Shown: positions 20,932-32,100 of the stretch, piece by piece
Numbering within the stretch: position 1 is the first letter of the stretch
Layout of the letters: each line of letters opens with the position of its first letter
NCBI GenBank assembly: GCA_030704615.1
Contig: CM060732.1
Span: forward strand, 34,579,053-34,639,052
Origin: Takakia lepidozioides
Taxonomy: Eukaryota > Streptophyta > Takakiopsida > Takakiales > Takakiaceae
DNA length: 60,000 bases
Direction: 5' to 3'
Position numbers and translations under genes: made by a program
Notes under the pieces: model-generated
Seen by the model: only the letters and a program-made list of their open reading frames with translations
Databases searched by the model: none
Told to the model about the DNA's origin: nothing

Positions 20932-21662
20932 TGTAAAAGATCTGACTCTCTTTCCTTTGTCCAACTATGACCAAATTCAGGCGCTTTGCTTGGTTTGCTG
21001 TTCACAGGGAATTTACCAAAACTCCAAAGAAAACTGATTGCTCGATTTCATCCTACAGGAAAATCAACAACGCTGCCAGGGCACTTCCCTCTTCATAACC
21101 CTAGGGCCTAAATTCAATCCAAAACCAATATGGATGTCTTGCAACCAGACTCTTTTATTTCTGTCACAACTCTTCGATTCAGATCGTAACAGAGATACTC
21201 CAGCCCAACGACAGTTCAGCCCTGTTCTTCACGAAAGCATATTCACAAGTCTTAAAGCGAACCTTCCTTGTTCCAAACTATTCACAGGGTTTACACCATC
21301 ATTCTATACAAAAGAGAACTCTTAGTTCCTGCCGCTGCAAGGCACAAAAAACCAGCGACGACTATTCCAACATTATTCTAATACAGCACCGGTTACACGT
21401 CCGGTCCACCCAGCCACCACGCCATGCTACATACTGATTTCCTGTCAACACAGATCTGCTCCAAATGCCTGTACACCATCCTTCTCTCCTCAACGCACTT
21501 TCCATACCCAAGCCTCATCTTTTAAAATCCCTAATCGTGGATTTCTTCATGCACACGAGCCTGCTCCAATTTTACCTGCAACTGTCAGTTCGTCGATATT
21601 TCAGCTGTCTCTTGCTACGCCAGACTGGTTGACAGGTCGATGTTTGTTCCAGGCACCTAACA
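20932..21662 (-). repeat. Probable LTR of the minus-strand gag element
   Basis: Bounded by TGTAAAAGAT next to the primer-binding site and CACCTAACA at the far side, which gives TG..CA ends and about 731 bp. No second copy of this LTR is seen in the window, so the outer boundary rests only on the TG..CA rule. Confidence 0.5.
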
Positions 21663-22433
21663 CCTTGTGTAAAGAGGGTCCGGCTCACTGTCTAACTTAC
21701 GTTACTAAGTTACGTTATCAGATATCTGCAGTCAACAAGTAAGGAGGGGCCGACGCTGCTCACTTTGTACCATCTGCACTCACCAAATATAAGAAGGGGC
21801 CCACCGCTCTCTACCATCTGCACTCACCAAGTAAGTGACAATAGGGGGGACCACTCTCACTTTTCTACAAATCTCAGCTATGCATGTGTGCTACAAAAGT
21901 CCAGTGTCCAGTATTTCTACGTTTGAAAGTTGTTTGCTATAGTGTTTCACGTTGTAAACGAGCGCATAAGCTAGGGACATTGGAAACTGGTACCTGCAGG
22001 CATGATTTCACATAAATAAACACCTTGAAAAGTTGAAAGTAACATGTACACATGTCTCCGATATAGCTTGCAACTTGGACCCACGTTAGAAGAGAGAATG
22101 GAGCAGCGCTAACTTAATCAGATTACATCCTTGGGTCTTGTACAAAGAACCAGCAAAAGTTCAACGGTCCAATTAAGTAGAGACTGGAGACGACGATCAG
22201 CAATGCTTAGAGTTCAAGCAATAGGGACACTTTCAACATCCAGGTCCAATGCAGTAGACGACGATCAGGAAACTGCCCGTACCCTAAATTGGTTATCCAA
22301 GTACTGCCCTCTGAAATCGGAGTGTTTGGGCATCAGTTATTATAGAGGATGTCCAAAATTGATTGAACATACTATGTAGCAGATGTGGGGATGCAATCCA
22401 TTTGGATATATAGGATGTATAGGTGCGAGATGC
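21663..22433. other. Gene-free spacer
   Basis: Only a short direct repeat is visible: CCATCTGCACTCACCAA occurs at about 21769 and 21814. No coding sequence is supported. Confidence 0.5.
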
Positions 22434-22721
22434 CTAGATTTGTTCTTTGGTTTCGCCTACAACGTATGTAAGCAAGTAGCGTATGGGAGCTATTTCTGGG
22501 AATCGAGCTATGGTTGTTGTTAGCCAATACGGATGTGTGTGTGCTAGATGGATAGGATCACCTGTGGGGTTGATAGTAGGTTGAATGGCTCCAAGTTTGG
22601 CAAGTTGGTCTACTATCTCAATACCCACAATGCCAATCTGGGAGCAAACTTTGTGGAGGTAAATTTGTAGTGATGAGGAGTTTACGATATCAATGATAGC
22701 CTTAATAAGATGAATGTACAT
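22434..22721 (-). pseudogene. RNase H-like fragment of a non-LTR retrotransposon
   Basis: The 95-residue frame contains LHKVCSQIGIVGIEIVDQLAK, which follows the RNase H C-terminal pattern (H-x-G-I-x-G-N-E-x-A-D-x-L-A-K) with the key His and Asn changed. It lies downstream of the DUF1350 gene on the same strand. It is a short relic; no reverse transcriptase is attached. Confidence 0.5.
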
Positions 22722-23048
22722 TTGAAATGAAAGATCCTCCCTCCATGTTCTTAAGTTGGTCCTTAAGTTGGTCGCAGGATATGAATAGTATATAATTTTT
22801 ATAGTATAGTGGCTGGCAAGTTCAATCAGGCATCACTAGAATTAAGGGCCTGATCAGTGAGACAGTGGTCGAACCCAATTGTTTTCATTACAATTCTTTA
22901 GTATGAAAGTGCTGAATCCACAAGAAACTGGGTTTGCCATGCTTGTGACTATTATCACTATTTCTATTGAGGTCTGTAACTCTATATAGGAAAAGGGGCT
23001 GCCCTGCAACCAGCAAAGTCCTTCAGCCCACAACATTGCCCAAAATAC

Positions 23049-25411
23049 TTAAACGCTTTCAAACCATTCTGTAATGCTTCTAGCGAGGACCCGCAAGTCA
23101 GCCAAGGCCGCATTTTTCAGCACTTGCGCTACAGCATCAACAGGGCTGTATTCTCTCCCAACATCCCACTTCACATCCTGCACATGTTTCCTCCACATGA
23201 ACAAATGATTCGACATTTTCCCTCTACAGCACCAATTTCGAAGACATTCAGGATGCTGCAAGCTAGATTATGACAGGTTTGCCACGACCAAAACATAAGT
23301 GAGGGCAGAGCAAATTCTGCCACATCACAGAGACAATCAGGAAGCATACTCTACAAATGACCTTTTTCTGGTGTTCTTCCAACCCTCGTTCTATCTATGA
23401 CATGTTCTTGTGCTGCTCCAGTAGTTCTCTGGCCGAGACTATGTGCTCCGAGCAGATTGCCACTGGGAGCAAACAAGGTCAATTGGTGGAGTACACTAAG
23501 TACCGCATAGACTTGCATTGTCCTACTCAGTTCCACTTGAAAAGTAAATAAAGAGTTGAAGAAAGGTGAGACAAACAGGAGCAAGAGGGGTGGCATGGTT
23601 CCTACCTTGGTCAGCTTTACACCAAGAACTCTCCACACAGTGCTTCCATTGTCCTACTCAGTCCCACTTGTTCTAAGTTAAGGGTTGGAGAAAGGTGAGA
23701 CAAGTTCTTACAGGAGCAAGAGGGGTGGCATGGGTCCCATTGAGCACTATCTTGGTCAGCTTTCCACCAAGGCTCTCGACACGGGGTTTTATAAGGTCTT
23801 CCAAAATGTCAGTTTCATCAATTGTGTCAACTGTAAACTTCACCTACACACAACCCAAAGGGTCAAACAATATCCATTCAAACTGAACCTGTAGCCAATC
23901 CTGCATGAGCTCAATACATTGCACAAACAAACACACCACTCAGAAGAATGACTCGGGAAGACAAGGAACCCTACTAGTAGATTGTTCGGTATGGAATACG
24001 ACACAGATGCCACCTCTCGATTTTGTGCAGGAGATGGAGTAAATTCTGAGACTCCTTGTGTCACCTGTTGTCAGAAACCACATCATTCCCGTGAGCATGT
24101 ACTGTGTATGTACATACACCAAGAAAGGGACAGAGTGTGTGTAGTGTGTGTACACATCCTACGATTGTCATAGAATTGTGGCCATAGACCCCATTGCCCA
24201 CTTTGGGCGGAACAAATTAGAGAGAGAGTGTGTTGTTTAGTCATTTCAAGACTAGTTAGGCATACGTATATAGATTTAGTTCCTTAAAATTTCAACATAG
24301 ATCATAGACCCTTTCAATGCTATGCTATGATTTGGCTTCATCTCGGACTGCATGATAATTTAAAATCTGATTTCCATGGTCCTATGTTTTAGGGGGAAGA
24401 CATATAAAGATCAGAATGGTAGCTTGAGCCCCCATAATACTACTGAAATCACATCATAGTGGTTTCATACCATAGCTGGTCCAAAATGCTCTCAACCTGT
24501 AATATGACCAGAAAATACTAGATGATCAATCATATCCAAGCTTAGAAGACAATTCACATGTCTGAGGAGGAAGGTTTGAAGTAGCCCTATCATAGTCATG
24601 CACACAACCATAGTTAGTGTCAAGCTATGGAAGTAATGAGTGGGTGGGGGGGGGTGGTAGCAGGAAAACCTCAAGGCTCTTATGCTTGCACCCCCACAGT
24701 CCAAAGCTGATTACAGCATACTGCTGTCCTCCTTGTAAACGAGAACAGAGGTGGACAGATACTCCAACCTACAGATGCAACTGAGTTATACGACAACCAA
24801 TCAAGTCAAACCTAATGCTCCTTATCAATAGAAGCATATATGTCTTCAGTGACCCCGCGCTCAGTTTGAGCGGGAACAAAAGGGACAGAACCTACCTCTG
24901 TCAGGGGCTGACGTTGGTAGTAAGACTTGCCTTCATATATAGAATTAATCCGGGGTTTCCAGAATCCTCTAGAAATCCCTTCACACAAGCATCACTCTGC
25001 TGTGTGTGATTTGCCCAAAAACTAGGCCTCATGAGGGCCTGGGCTTTTGGCTCAGCCTCGAGACTTTCAAAGTTGGTAAACAGGGGTACAGGCACAATTC
25101 CCTTGATAGATTTGAAGAGAGTGTCTCTTTGGTGAGAGAACCCCGGACAGTGTATCAGAAAATGAATACTGTCTTCAGATTGCCCACACAATGGGCAATT
25201 GCACTCTCCCTTTCCTCTCTGCTTCTGTTTGCTGTTCAAAGGTAGGCTTCCTGCCCTGAGTTTAAATTTCAGTCTAGTGCCGAGAGTGGGTAGACCCTTG
25301 AGGTCATCCAAGATGAGCCACAGAGAGAGAGAGAGAGAGAGATTGTACTCATAAGACGTTGTTTGCCGTAGCCTTGTGGCCATTGACCCCGCACCCAGTT
25401 TGAGCGGGAAC

Positions 25412-25461
<50 letters not shown>

Positions 25462-28400
25462 TGTGTGTGTGTACTAATAAGACTTGGTTTGCCATAGCCT
25501 TCTGGCCATAGACCCTGTGCCCAGTTTGGACGGAGACAGAGGGAATAGACACTACCTTTGTGAGGGGCTCACTCCCATAGTGGGACTTACCTTGATATAA
25601 ACAATTAGCTCGGGCTTTCCAGATATCCTCCAGAAAGCTCTTTACACAAGCATCAATCTGCTGTGTATGGGGAGCCCAAAAGTTAGATCCCCAAAGGATC
25701 TATGACTGTTTATAGTTCAAAGGTAGGTTCCTCGCCCCGAGTTTAAATTTCGGTGTAATGCCAAGGGTAGATAGGCCCTTCAGATCATCTGCAGATCCTT
25801 GCCCATGTCACACACTGGAAACATGTTCAGGGAAGTCTTAGGCCTAGCTTAATTTTCATCAGACAGTCTTTGGGCGTCAGACAGGGCTTTGAACACAACG
25901 ACACAACCCCCTCCAGGTCAGCTCATTCAGTAGATTATCCTTCTGGACTGATATTCAGATACTTGAAAATCTCTTCTACCCTTTTCACCAAGACTTGGCC
26001 TGTTTAATAGGATAATCTTGGTTCCAAGAAATAGCGTTGATTATCTTAGGGTATCTGGTATTAGACATGCCATTCAACTGACCCCACCATCCGACCTGAA
26101 TTGATCACATCGAGAGCTTAAAGGGAGGTACTCCAAACTCACCCCAAACAGCCCCATTAGCGGTTCTAGAATATGCCAACATGCTCTCTTTGAGAGCCGC
26201 CACCTCAATGGACTCCAGAGACTTAAGCATGGTTGGCAAGGCAGGCCTAATAACCTCATAAAGCATAATGTACTCATAAGACGTTGTTTGCCGTAACCTT
26301 GTGGCCATTCAACCCGCGCCCAGTTTGAGCGGAAAGCATAAAGAGAGAGACAGAGAGAGAGAGGGATGGTCAGAGAACTTTTAAGTGCTCAATAACCAGG
26401 ATGAACAGTCTTTAACGGGTCAGTAAAACAGGACCTGAGTGAGAACAGTTGGAATCTGGTCCAAGAACTGGCGGATAGATTGCAAGTTGTCTCCAACAGC
26501 AGGAGGCAGGGTAACTGGTGACTCCTGCAATGCCTTGATGGCCTCCACTGGTATACAATCAAAACAACTGTTCAGCCCTAAGAGGCCCATGAAGCATCCC
26601 GAAAGAGTCACCAAGAACAGCCACATATTGGAAGTCTTATCTCCATGATTACTATGCCAGAGAAAAGCTAGAAATGCAAAGCCTACAGGTGGCCAAGCCG
26701 TTGGCTGCATGCTTTCAGACTACTTCCCAAGGGCATCCACAGATAATTGCTCTGTGACGGGAGTATGATCAACTTGGGGTCTGACTCATTCAGTGTAGAA
26801 ACAGTAACAGTCTTCACAGCACACATTGATACCTGTAAGAGCTCGGGCAATATCAGTGACAGGTGAAGCATCTATTAAAGGTGCCACCTGGACCATTGTT
26901 GGACCCATCTGCATCACCCATGCAACAAATCAAACTTCACAAATAACTAATGTCAGATCTTGAAAAGAGTCTTATCTTGTCTCTATAGCTAGAACACAAG
27001 AAGCAGAGTACCAAATTCAGGGCTGTCTATTTTGGAGGATCGTGTCGACACTGCAGTTTATGTCCGGCAAGAGGATACAAGGACAACTTAAAACCTTTAC
27101 TTCTTTCCAACATATAGTGTTAACTGGGCTGTGGCACTCTTCCACTGTTGCAAGAATTCTCCAGTTTGCAATAAATTAATTTTGGTAATAAAGGAAAGAT
27201 CATGAAGGGCACGGGCACGTCTGTATTGAACCTGACAGTGCTACATCAAGAAACATAGACAGATACCTGATCGAAGAAGGGGACAGCATCAGCAGCAGGC
27301 TTATTGTTGAACGAAATGATGGCATTGGCCTGTTCTGTCAGGCAAATCCATGTCAGCAAGCATTCCACCCTGTCAGCATTATCGAAACTCAGAACAGATG
27401 AAATGGGTGTGAATGCCAGCAGCTGGCAATTGTGGCATAAGACAATTCTCAGATAAATAGCTTCTAGTCTGAATGAATGAAGCAAGCTTCTGGTGCTGTC
27501 GCTTAATTAACTGGCCCAGGAAGAGTGGTAAAGTCAACCTGAGGAAGCTTGCCACTGCTACAAAGACTTCCTATAAGAACCTGCATCAAAGCTCCATTGC
27601 TGCTCCCAGTGATCCAACCCAAACACCCAGGACGCTTTAAGACCAGTGACAAAGCTCACCAAATTACAACTCCCGGTTGCAAAGAACCTGCATGGGACTC
27701 AACCATTGTCATGCCCTCTTCTTGCATTGTTGCAGTTACCATTGGCTGCTGGCAAAATCTACACAATTTAGGAAAAGTCAGCTGCCGCCCTGACGGTTAA
27801 TAGAGGAGCTTGTACCTGTGCCCAACACTGAAAATAGGAAGACTGGAGACGTCGCAAGGAGAGGATCCAGGCAGTGTGAATCCTGTGTCCGACAGAAGCG
27901 AGAGGCAATCGTTGAACTTTTGGTGAATGGCCTGCGCTGAGAGGGCATGATCAAAAGTTACGTCATATGGTGTTGCCACGATGAAAAATCCCTCCTTTGC
28001 CAACAGCTCTATCAACAGACTGGTCCCATCCATGCCCCCACCATCACAATCTCACTGACGGAATAACTTACCAAGTAGCATGTTGCACAATAAGGGCTCT
28101 GGACTTGAGACGCAGGTAACAGCACGTTGACGGCGCACAACTGGACAGAGAGCATGAAAGACAGGTTTGCTAATTCGGCGAAGGGCTCAGCAACTGTGAT
28201 TGGGTATGACCAACCTTCCTGTTCCCCAGACCGCTACAGCAGCCCACCCGCGGATAACTAACTTTCGGACCTGATGCCAACCAAACGTTCAATATACATT
28301 CTACTGTTTTTCAGTGATGACTATGGTCAGTAGCCAAGTACTCGAACTAGTGACCAACCCCTGGCATGAACATCCTGTCTGTGCATTAGCCCTAGAAACA

Positions 28401-28865
28401 GCGCAAGTGTTGTAGCATATTGTCCGAAAGGTACCTATATGTGACATCTGGAGCTGCACCGATAAAAGCTCCTCCTAAAAAATGGATGAGCCCCTTTGGC
28501 TTCCCTGTTCGCAATGAGGGAGGGTACACCAGGCACTCCCCTATTCGTGTGAATGGAGCAGTTCGTTGATTTTTTTCTACAGCTGACAGGCCTGCAGCCA
28601 CCACGCTTCCTCTGGATGACCGAACCCCAGCCCTACTTCGAAAAGAGCTCTTGGAAGAATGGAATCCAGAGACAGTTCGCGTCCCAGGAAAAGACAACAG
28701 AAGCGGTTGCCTTGCAAAACAAATTTGAACGGGACAGTGAAAGCTTGGTTGAATTGAAAAGTGTGAAGCATGCCAGACAGCCGAGGGTGTTACTCGATCT
28801 TTCCTTCGTCGCTGTGTTGGTGTGCATGCAGGTTGAGACAATGCCCTGCCGCAGAGCTGAGACAT
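23049..28865 (-). CDS. DUF1350 alpha/beta-hydrolase-like protein, probably plastid (9 exons)
   Basis: My exon model is 28865-28435, 28019-27816, 27599-27539, 27329-27267, 26908-26833, 26547-26435, 24064-23975, 23843-23712 and 23177-23049. Every junction is GT..AG and phases agree throughout, giving 432 residues. Exon 1 is rich in Ser/Arg and lacks acidic residues early on, which suits a plastid transit peptide. It then reads PKGLIHFLGGAFIGAAP, a signature of the family. Later come FFIVATPYDVTFDH, VGHSNGALMQVLIGS (nucleophile elbow G-x-S-x-G formed across a splice junction), ISFNNKPAADAVPFF, GVSEFTPSPAQNR and YSPVDAVAQVLK. The molecular role of the family is not established. The start is 335 bp from the divergent AGD14 start. 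Intron 6 (26434-24065) has been enlarged by LINE debris and microsatellites. Confidence 0.92.
24855..25345 (-). mobile_element. LINE 3' fragment with zinc-binding zf-RVT motif
   Basis: The minus frame 24901-25413 carries LGTRLKFKLRAGSLPLNSK and the zf-RVT signature CPLCGQSEDSIHFLIHCPGF, the usual C-terminal end of plant LINE reverse transcriptases. It lies inside intron 6 of the DUF1350 gene, in the gene's own orientation. Only the tail of the LINE protein is present. Confidence 0.75.
25321..25474. repeat. (GA)n and (GT)n microsatellites
   Basis: Pure GA tracts lie at 25321-25343 and 25413-25459, with a (GT)n run at 25459-25472. A shorter GA tract is at 26341-26363. They sit in intron 6 of the DUF1350 gene. 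Confidence 0.95.
25380..26340 (-). mobile_element. Further truncated LINE tails with (GA)n tracts
   Basis: The phrase CCCAGTTTGAGCGGGAAC-like recurs at about 24200, 24863, 25395, 25519 and 26316. In most cases it adjoins a GA/GT microsatellite and the phrase CTCATAAGACGTTGTTTGCC. The block 25507-25770 repeats the content of 24865-25275. This looks like several 5'-truncated insertions of one LINE family, or tandem duplication of one. Confidence 0.6.
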
Positions 28866-29199
28866 CGCAGACCAAGTCCAAGACCAAGTCTTAGTAAGAT
28901 CTGCCTGATCTCCCACCCCCTCGCTGGGGGTTGTCAGAGCAGACAGGGCATCGGGCAGGCATAGCGATGATTGTGCCCCTTTTTGTCACCAACCAATCAT
29001 CCACACCGTTCATCCATACTGTTCATCCACAATCTGCTACCGGAGGGCCTCGAGTAGCAGACAGTGGATGAACGCTGTGGATGAACGCTGCCCGTGTTGG
29101 AAAGTGTGGTCGGGGTCCTGGCACGACGCAACCTGTTTTTCGGAAGTAGGGATTTGAGAGTGGGATTTCGGGGACGGAGTCGGGTCGGAGGCAGGCAAG
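28866..29199. promoter_or_regulatory. Bidirectional promoter of the DUF1350 and AGD14 genes
   Basis: Only 334 bp lies between the two start codons. It contains an 18/20-matched inverted repeat: GTTCATCCACAATCTGCTAC at 29021-29040 against 29054-29073. Extra copies of TCATCCA are on the left (28996, 29012), and GTGGATGAACGCTG is repeated on the right (29064, 29077). The symmetry is consistent with shared control of both genes; no specific factor can be named. Confidence 0.65.
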
Positions 29200-32100
29200 A
29201 TGGGAAGCAGATTGAAAGAAGACGAGAAGAATGAGATGATCGTAAGGCGTCTGCTTAAGCTCACTGAAAACAAAAGGTGCATCAACTGCGGCGGTGTGGT
29301 TAGTTTCTCCCATACACTTGCTTTTCTGGATGTATATACCTGGAGCAGACAGCTTCTTTCTGGAAATAACTTGACTCAAGCTTCCTGACTTCTTGTGGTT
29401 CTACACGCAGTGTAGATCCTTAGATTTATATGGTAGTGAGGATAGGAAAGTACCTCACGATTACGTTAGTTGTGGGACTTTTTATGAAGATGTACAGTTC
29501 CAGTCATGCGCCAGGTTTTCTCTGAGAGTTTAGATTGGTCTTCCTACGAGAAGTAGTTACATCCCAAATCAGCGCGGACAAGTGAGGGAACTGATGTAGG
29601 CAATGCTGGTATCGCAGGGTCCCCAGTATGTTTGCATGAACTTTGCCATATTCGTCTGCACACAATGCAGTGGAGTGCAGTAAGTGTTTACACACCTGAT
29701 CTGGCGGTGATGGTTGAATTAACTGAGTCGATGCATCAGCCTACAATAACCTAGGATGGTTTAGAAAGAAGAAATCCAACAAAATGGAAGCATTACATTG
29801 TTCACTAGGCTTTTGCAGCAGGGTTGTTATGTCTGCTTCATTAACAAGTGCTCTAAGATGATTGGTTGTATGCAAACCACTTGGTGAATGATCGTGAATG
29901 GATACAGTTGTACAGGTCTAAGACCAATGCATTACAAACTGTGGCTTTAACCAATTAGGTGGAATTCATTGTGGCTGAATTTCACAATGCGATGCCTTCT
30001 GACATATGTGTTAAATCTGTGTAGTCACCCTGATGTATTTGAGAAGGCCCTTGTTATATTCTTCATTTTTCTTTGAGGATAACACATATTATCCCCAATT
30101 GTCCCTCAGAGATCTCTATACTCTTTCTGTGTACATGCTTAGCAGAATTTAATTTGATGTCATTTCACATGCAGTCGGGAGTTCACTCATCGCATCAAGT
30201 CAATTTCCATGGCCAAATTTACCGCAGCAGAAGTTGCTGCTCTTCAAGCAGGGGGCAATGAGGTGATTGCTTGCAGTATCTCATGCACTTCAAATTGGAC
30301 AACACATGTTTTAACCATTTTGACTTGTGGCACAGATCGAGCTGGTAGCAGATTGGTTAATCTCCAAGTAGCAACACTTGTCTTTCAAGAGTGTATATAG
30401 GATATGCTTAATCTATACTGCTTGCCTAGGCACAGTTCGTACTTACGTAGCATCCTCCTTGCAGCGTGCACGCGACATATTTTTCAGAGAATGGGATCCC
30501 CAGCGAAATCCACCACCTGATAGCAGGTTAGTGTTGCTGTTCTTTAGATCTTTGTTAGTTCCACTTGTCGTTTACTACTCAGATGTACTGATGCAATGAG
30601 TGGCTTTTGAGCAAATTTAGTGTCAGAGTGAGAGATGGTGCAGTGGAATGATTTCTCTCTTGTGATGTTCTGGTTTGGTGTGCAGTAATCCAGACAAACT
30701 GCGGGACTTTATCAAGCATGTGTATGTAGAAAAGCGGTATTCAGGGGACAGACCACCTTTGAAGGGCCGGCAGGTTTGGTTTTTCTGCCACAGATCTTCA
30801 CAGTGCCACTTTTGTACTGCAGACATCTTGGTGTTGCACAGAGTGGATTGTCGGGTCTCATGTTTATGATGTCAAGGTTGCTGAATTGGTTAGTTGTTTT
30901 GCCTCATTTCTGCTGGCAGGTTGACCGGGAAGATTGCTATGAGTCACGCCGGCCTGACACACTAAAGGACATCTCGGCGGATATGAGGAGTCCTTCCTAT
31001 GATGACCGTGCTGATGATTTGCGATATAGTGATCGATCAGGGCCACGGAGATCAGATGTAGATAGAGGGTGGTTTGACAAGAAGCTCAGCCCCATTCGCA
31101 GTAAGTCAGGAGCTGGACGTCGAAGTTATGATGAGCGTGACCGCCGTACCGAGGAGCGCTTAGCCAATGACTTTAGCCGGGACAGACGTTTTAGTTTCCG
31201 AGATTTTGATGCAACTCCTCCTCCTGTGCACTCAGTAAAGGATATACTAGGGGACAATGTCCCTGCCCTTCATGTGGAACTTACTGATTCCAATGGCTGC
31301 CTGCAGGATGATATTTCCTCTCAGTCGCTTGGCTCGCGGGTGAGACTCTGTGGTCACTCTCCAGGACTTGAGGGCTCTACTATTGCTGTATGTTGTGCTT
31401 TTATGGTGCTTATGAGTCTGTGATGAAGGCATGTTCTCCCTTGCTCCCCTTCAAATTCGTTTTCATGAGGTGCATGGTTTTCTGATATCAGGCTGAAGCA
31501 CCAAAAGATCGACGATCACAAAGTTTTGGCTCATTGGGAAATGGCAGAGCACCTGTTGCCAGTTCCACTCACAAACGGGTCAGCTCAGGAAGTTTGATAG
31601 ATTTCAGTGCAGAGTCTGAGCCAGTAACAAGGACAGCTGCAGTTGACCCACTTGTAGGAATGGGACAAGCGACTGCAGCGGGATCTAACAGCACCGGTTG
31701 GGCCACATTTGACCTGGCCCCTGCTGCCCCCTTTCCCCCTGATGGTTATCCTGCCATTTTGGCACCCAATAATGGTGCAGTACAATGGACTGGCACAGGG
31801 TGGGGCCCAAGCTCTACTGCGGGGGATACTTGGTCTTCCTTTGGGGTATATCGCCTGATCCCACTCTGCCTTTTCAGTTGTCCAGAACATTGTTTACTGC
31901 CGTATTAGAAAGTGTTGTTGAAACAGTACAGAGGTAATTGGTGGTTGCTTGCCATGCCATCAATCAGATTTGTGTTAGCTGTGTTGCCAGCAGCCTCACC
32001 CATCTGACAAGCTGTACTGGAATTGCAGGCAGGCCCTATGCAAGAACAACAGAATGGAGCATCATCCAGTGCCATGCAGGCTTCGCCTGGTTCTGCCAGG

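Noticed and set aside
23351-23638. An extra coding exon of the DUF1350 gene
   Set aside because: It contains a partial duplication of exon 8 sequence, but exon 8 joins directly and in phase to the last exon (LAP then DVKW), matching the family; the segment is best read as intron.
25349-25552. Frame encoding a Ser-Leu repeat
   Set aside because: Translation of a (GA)n microsatellite.
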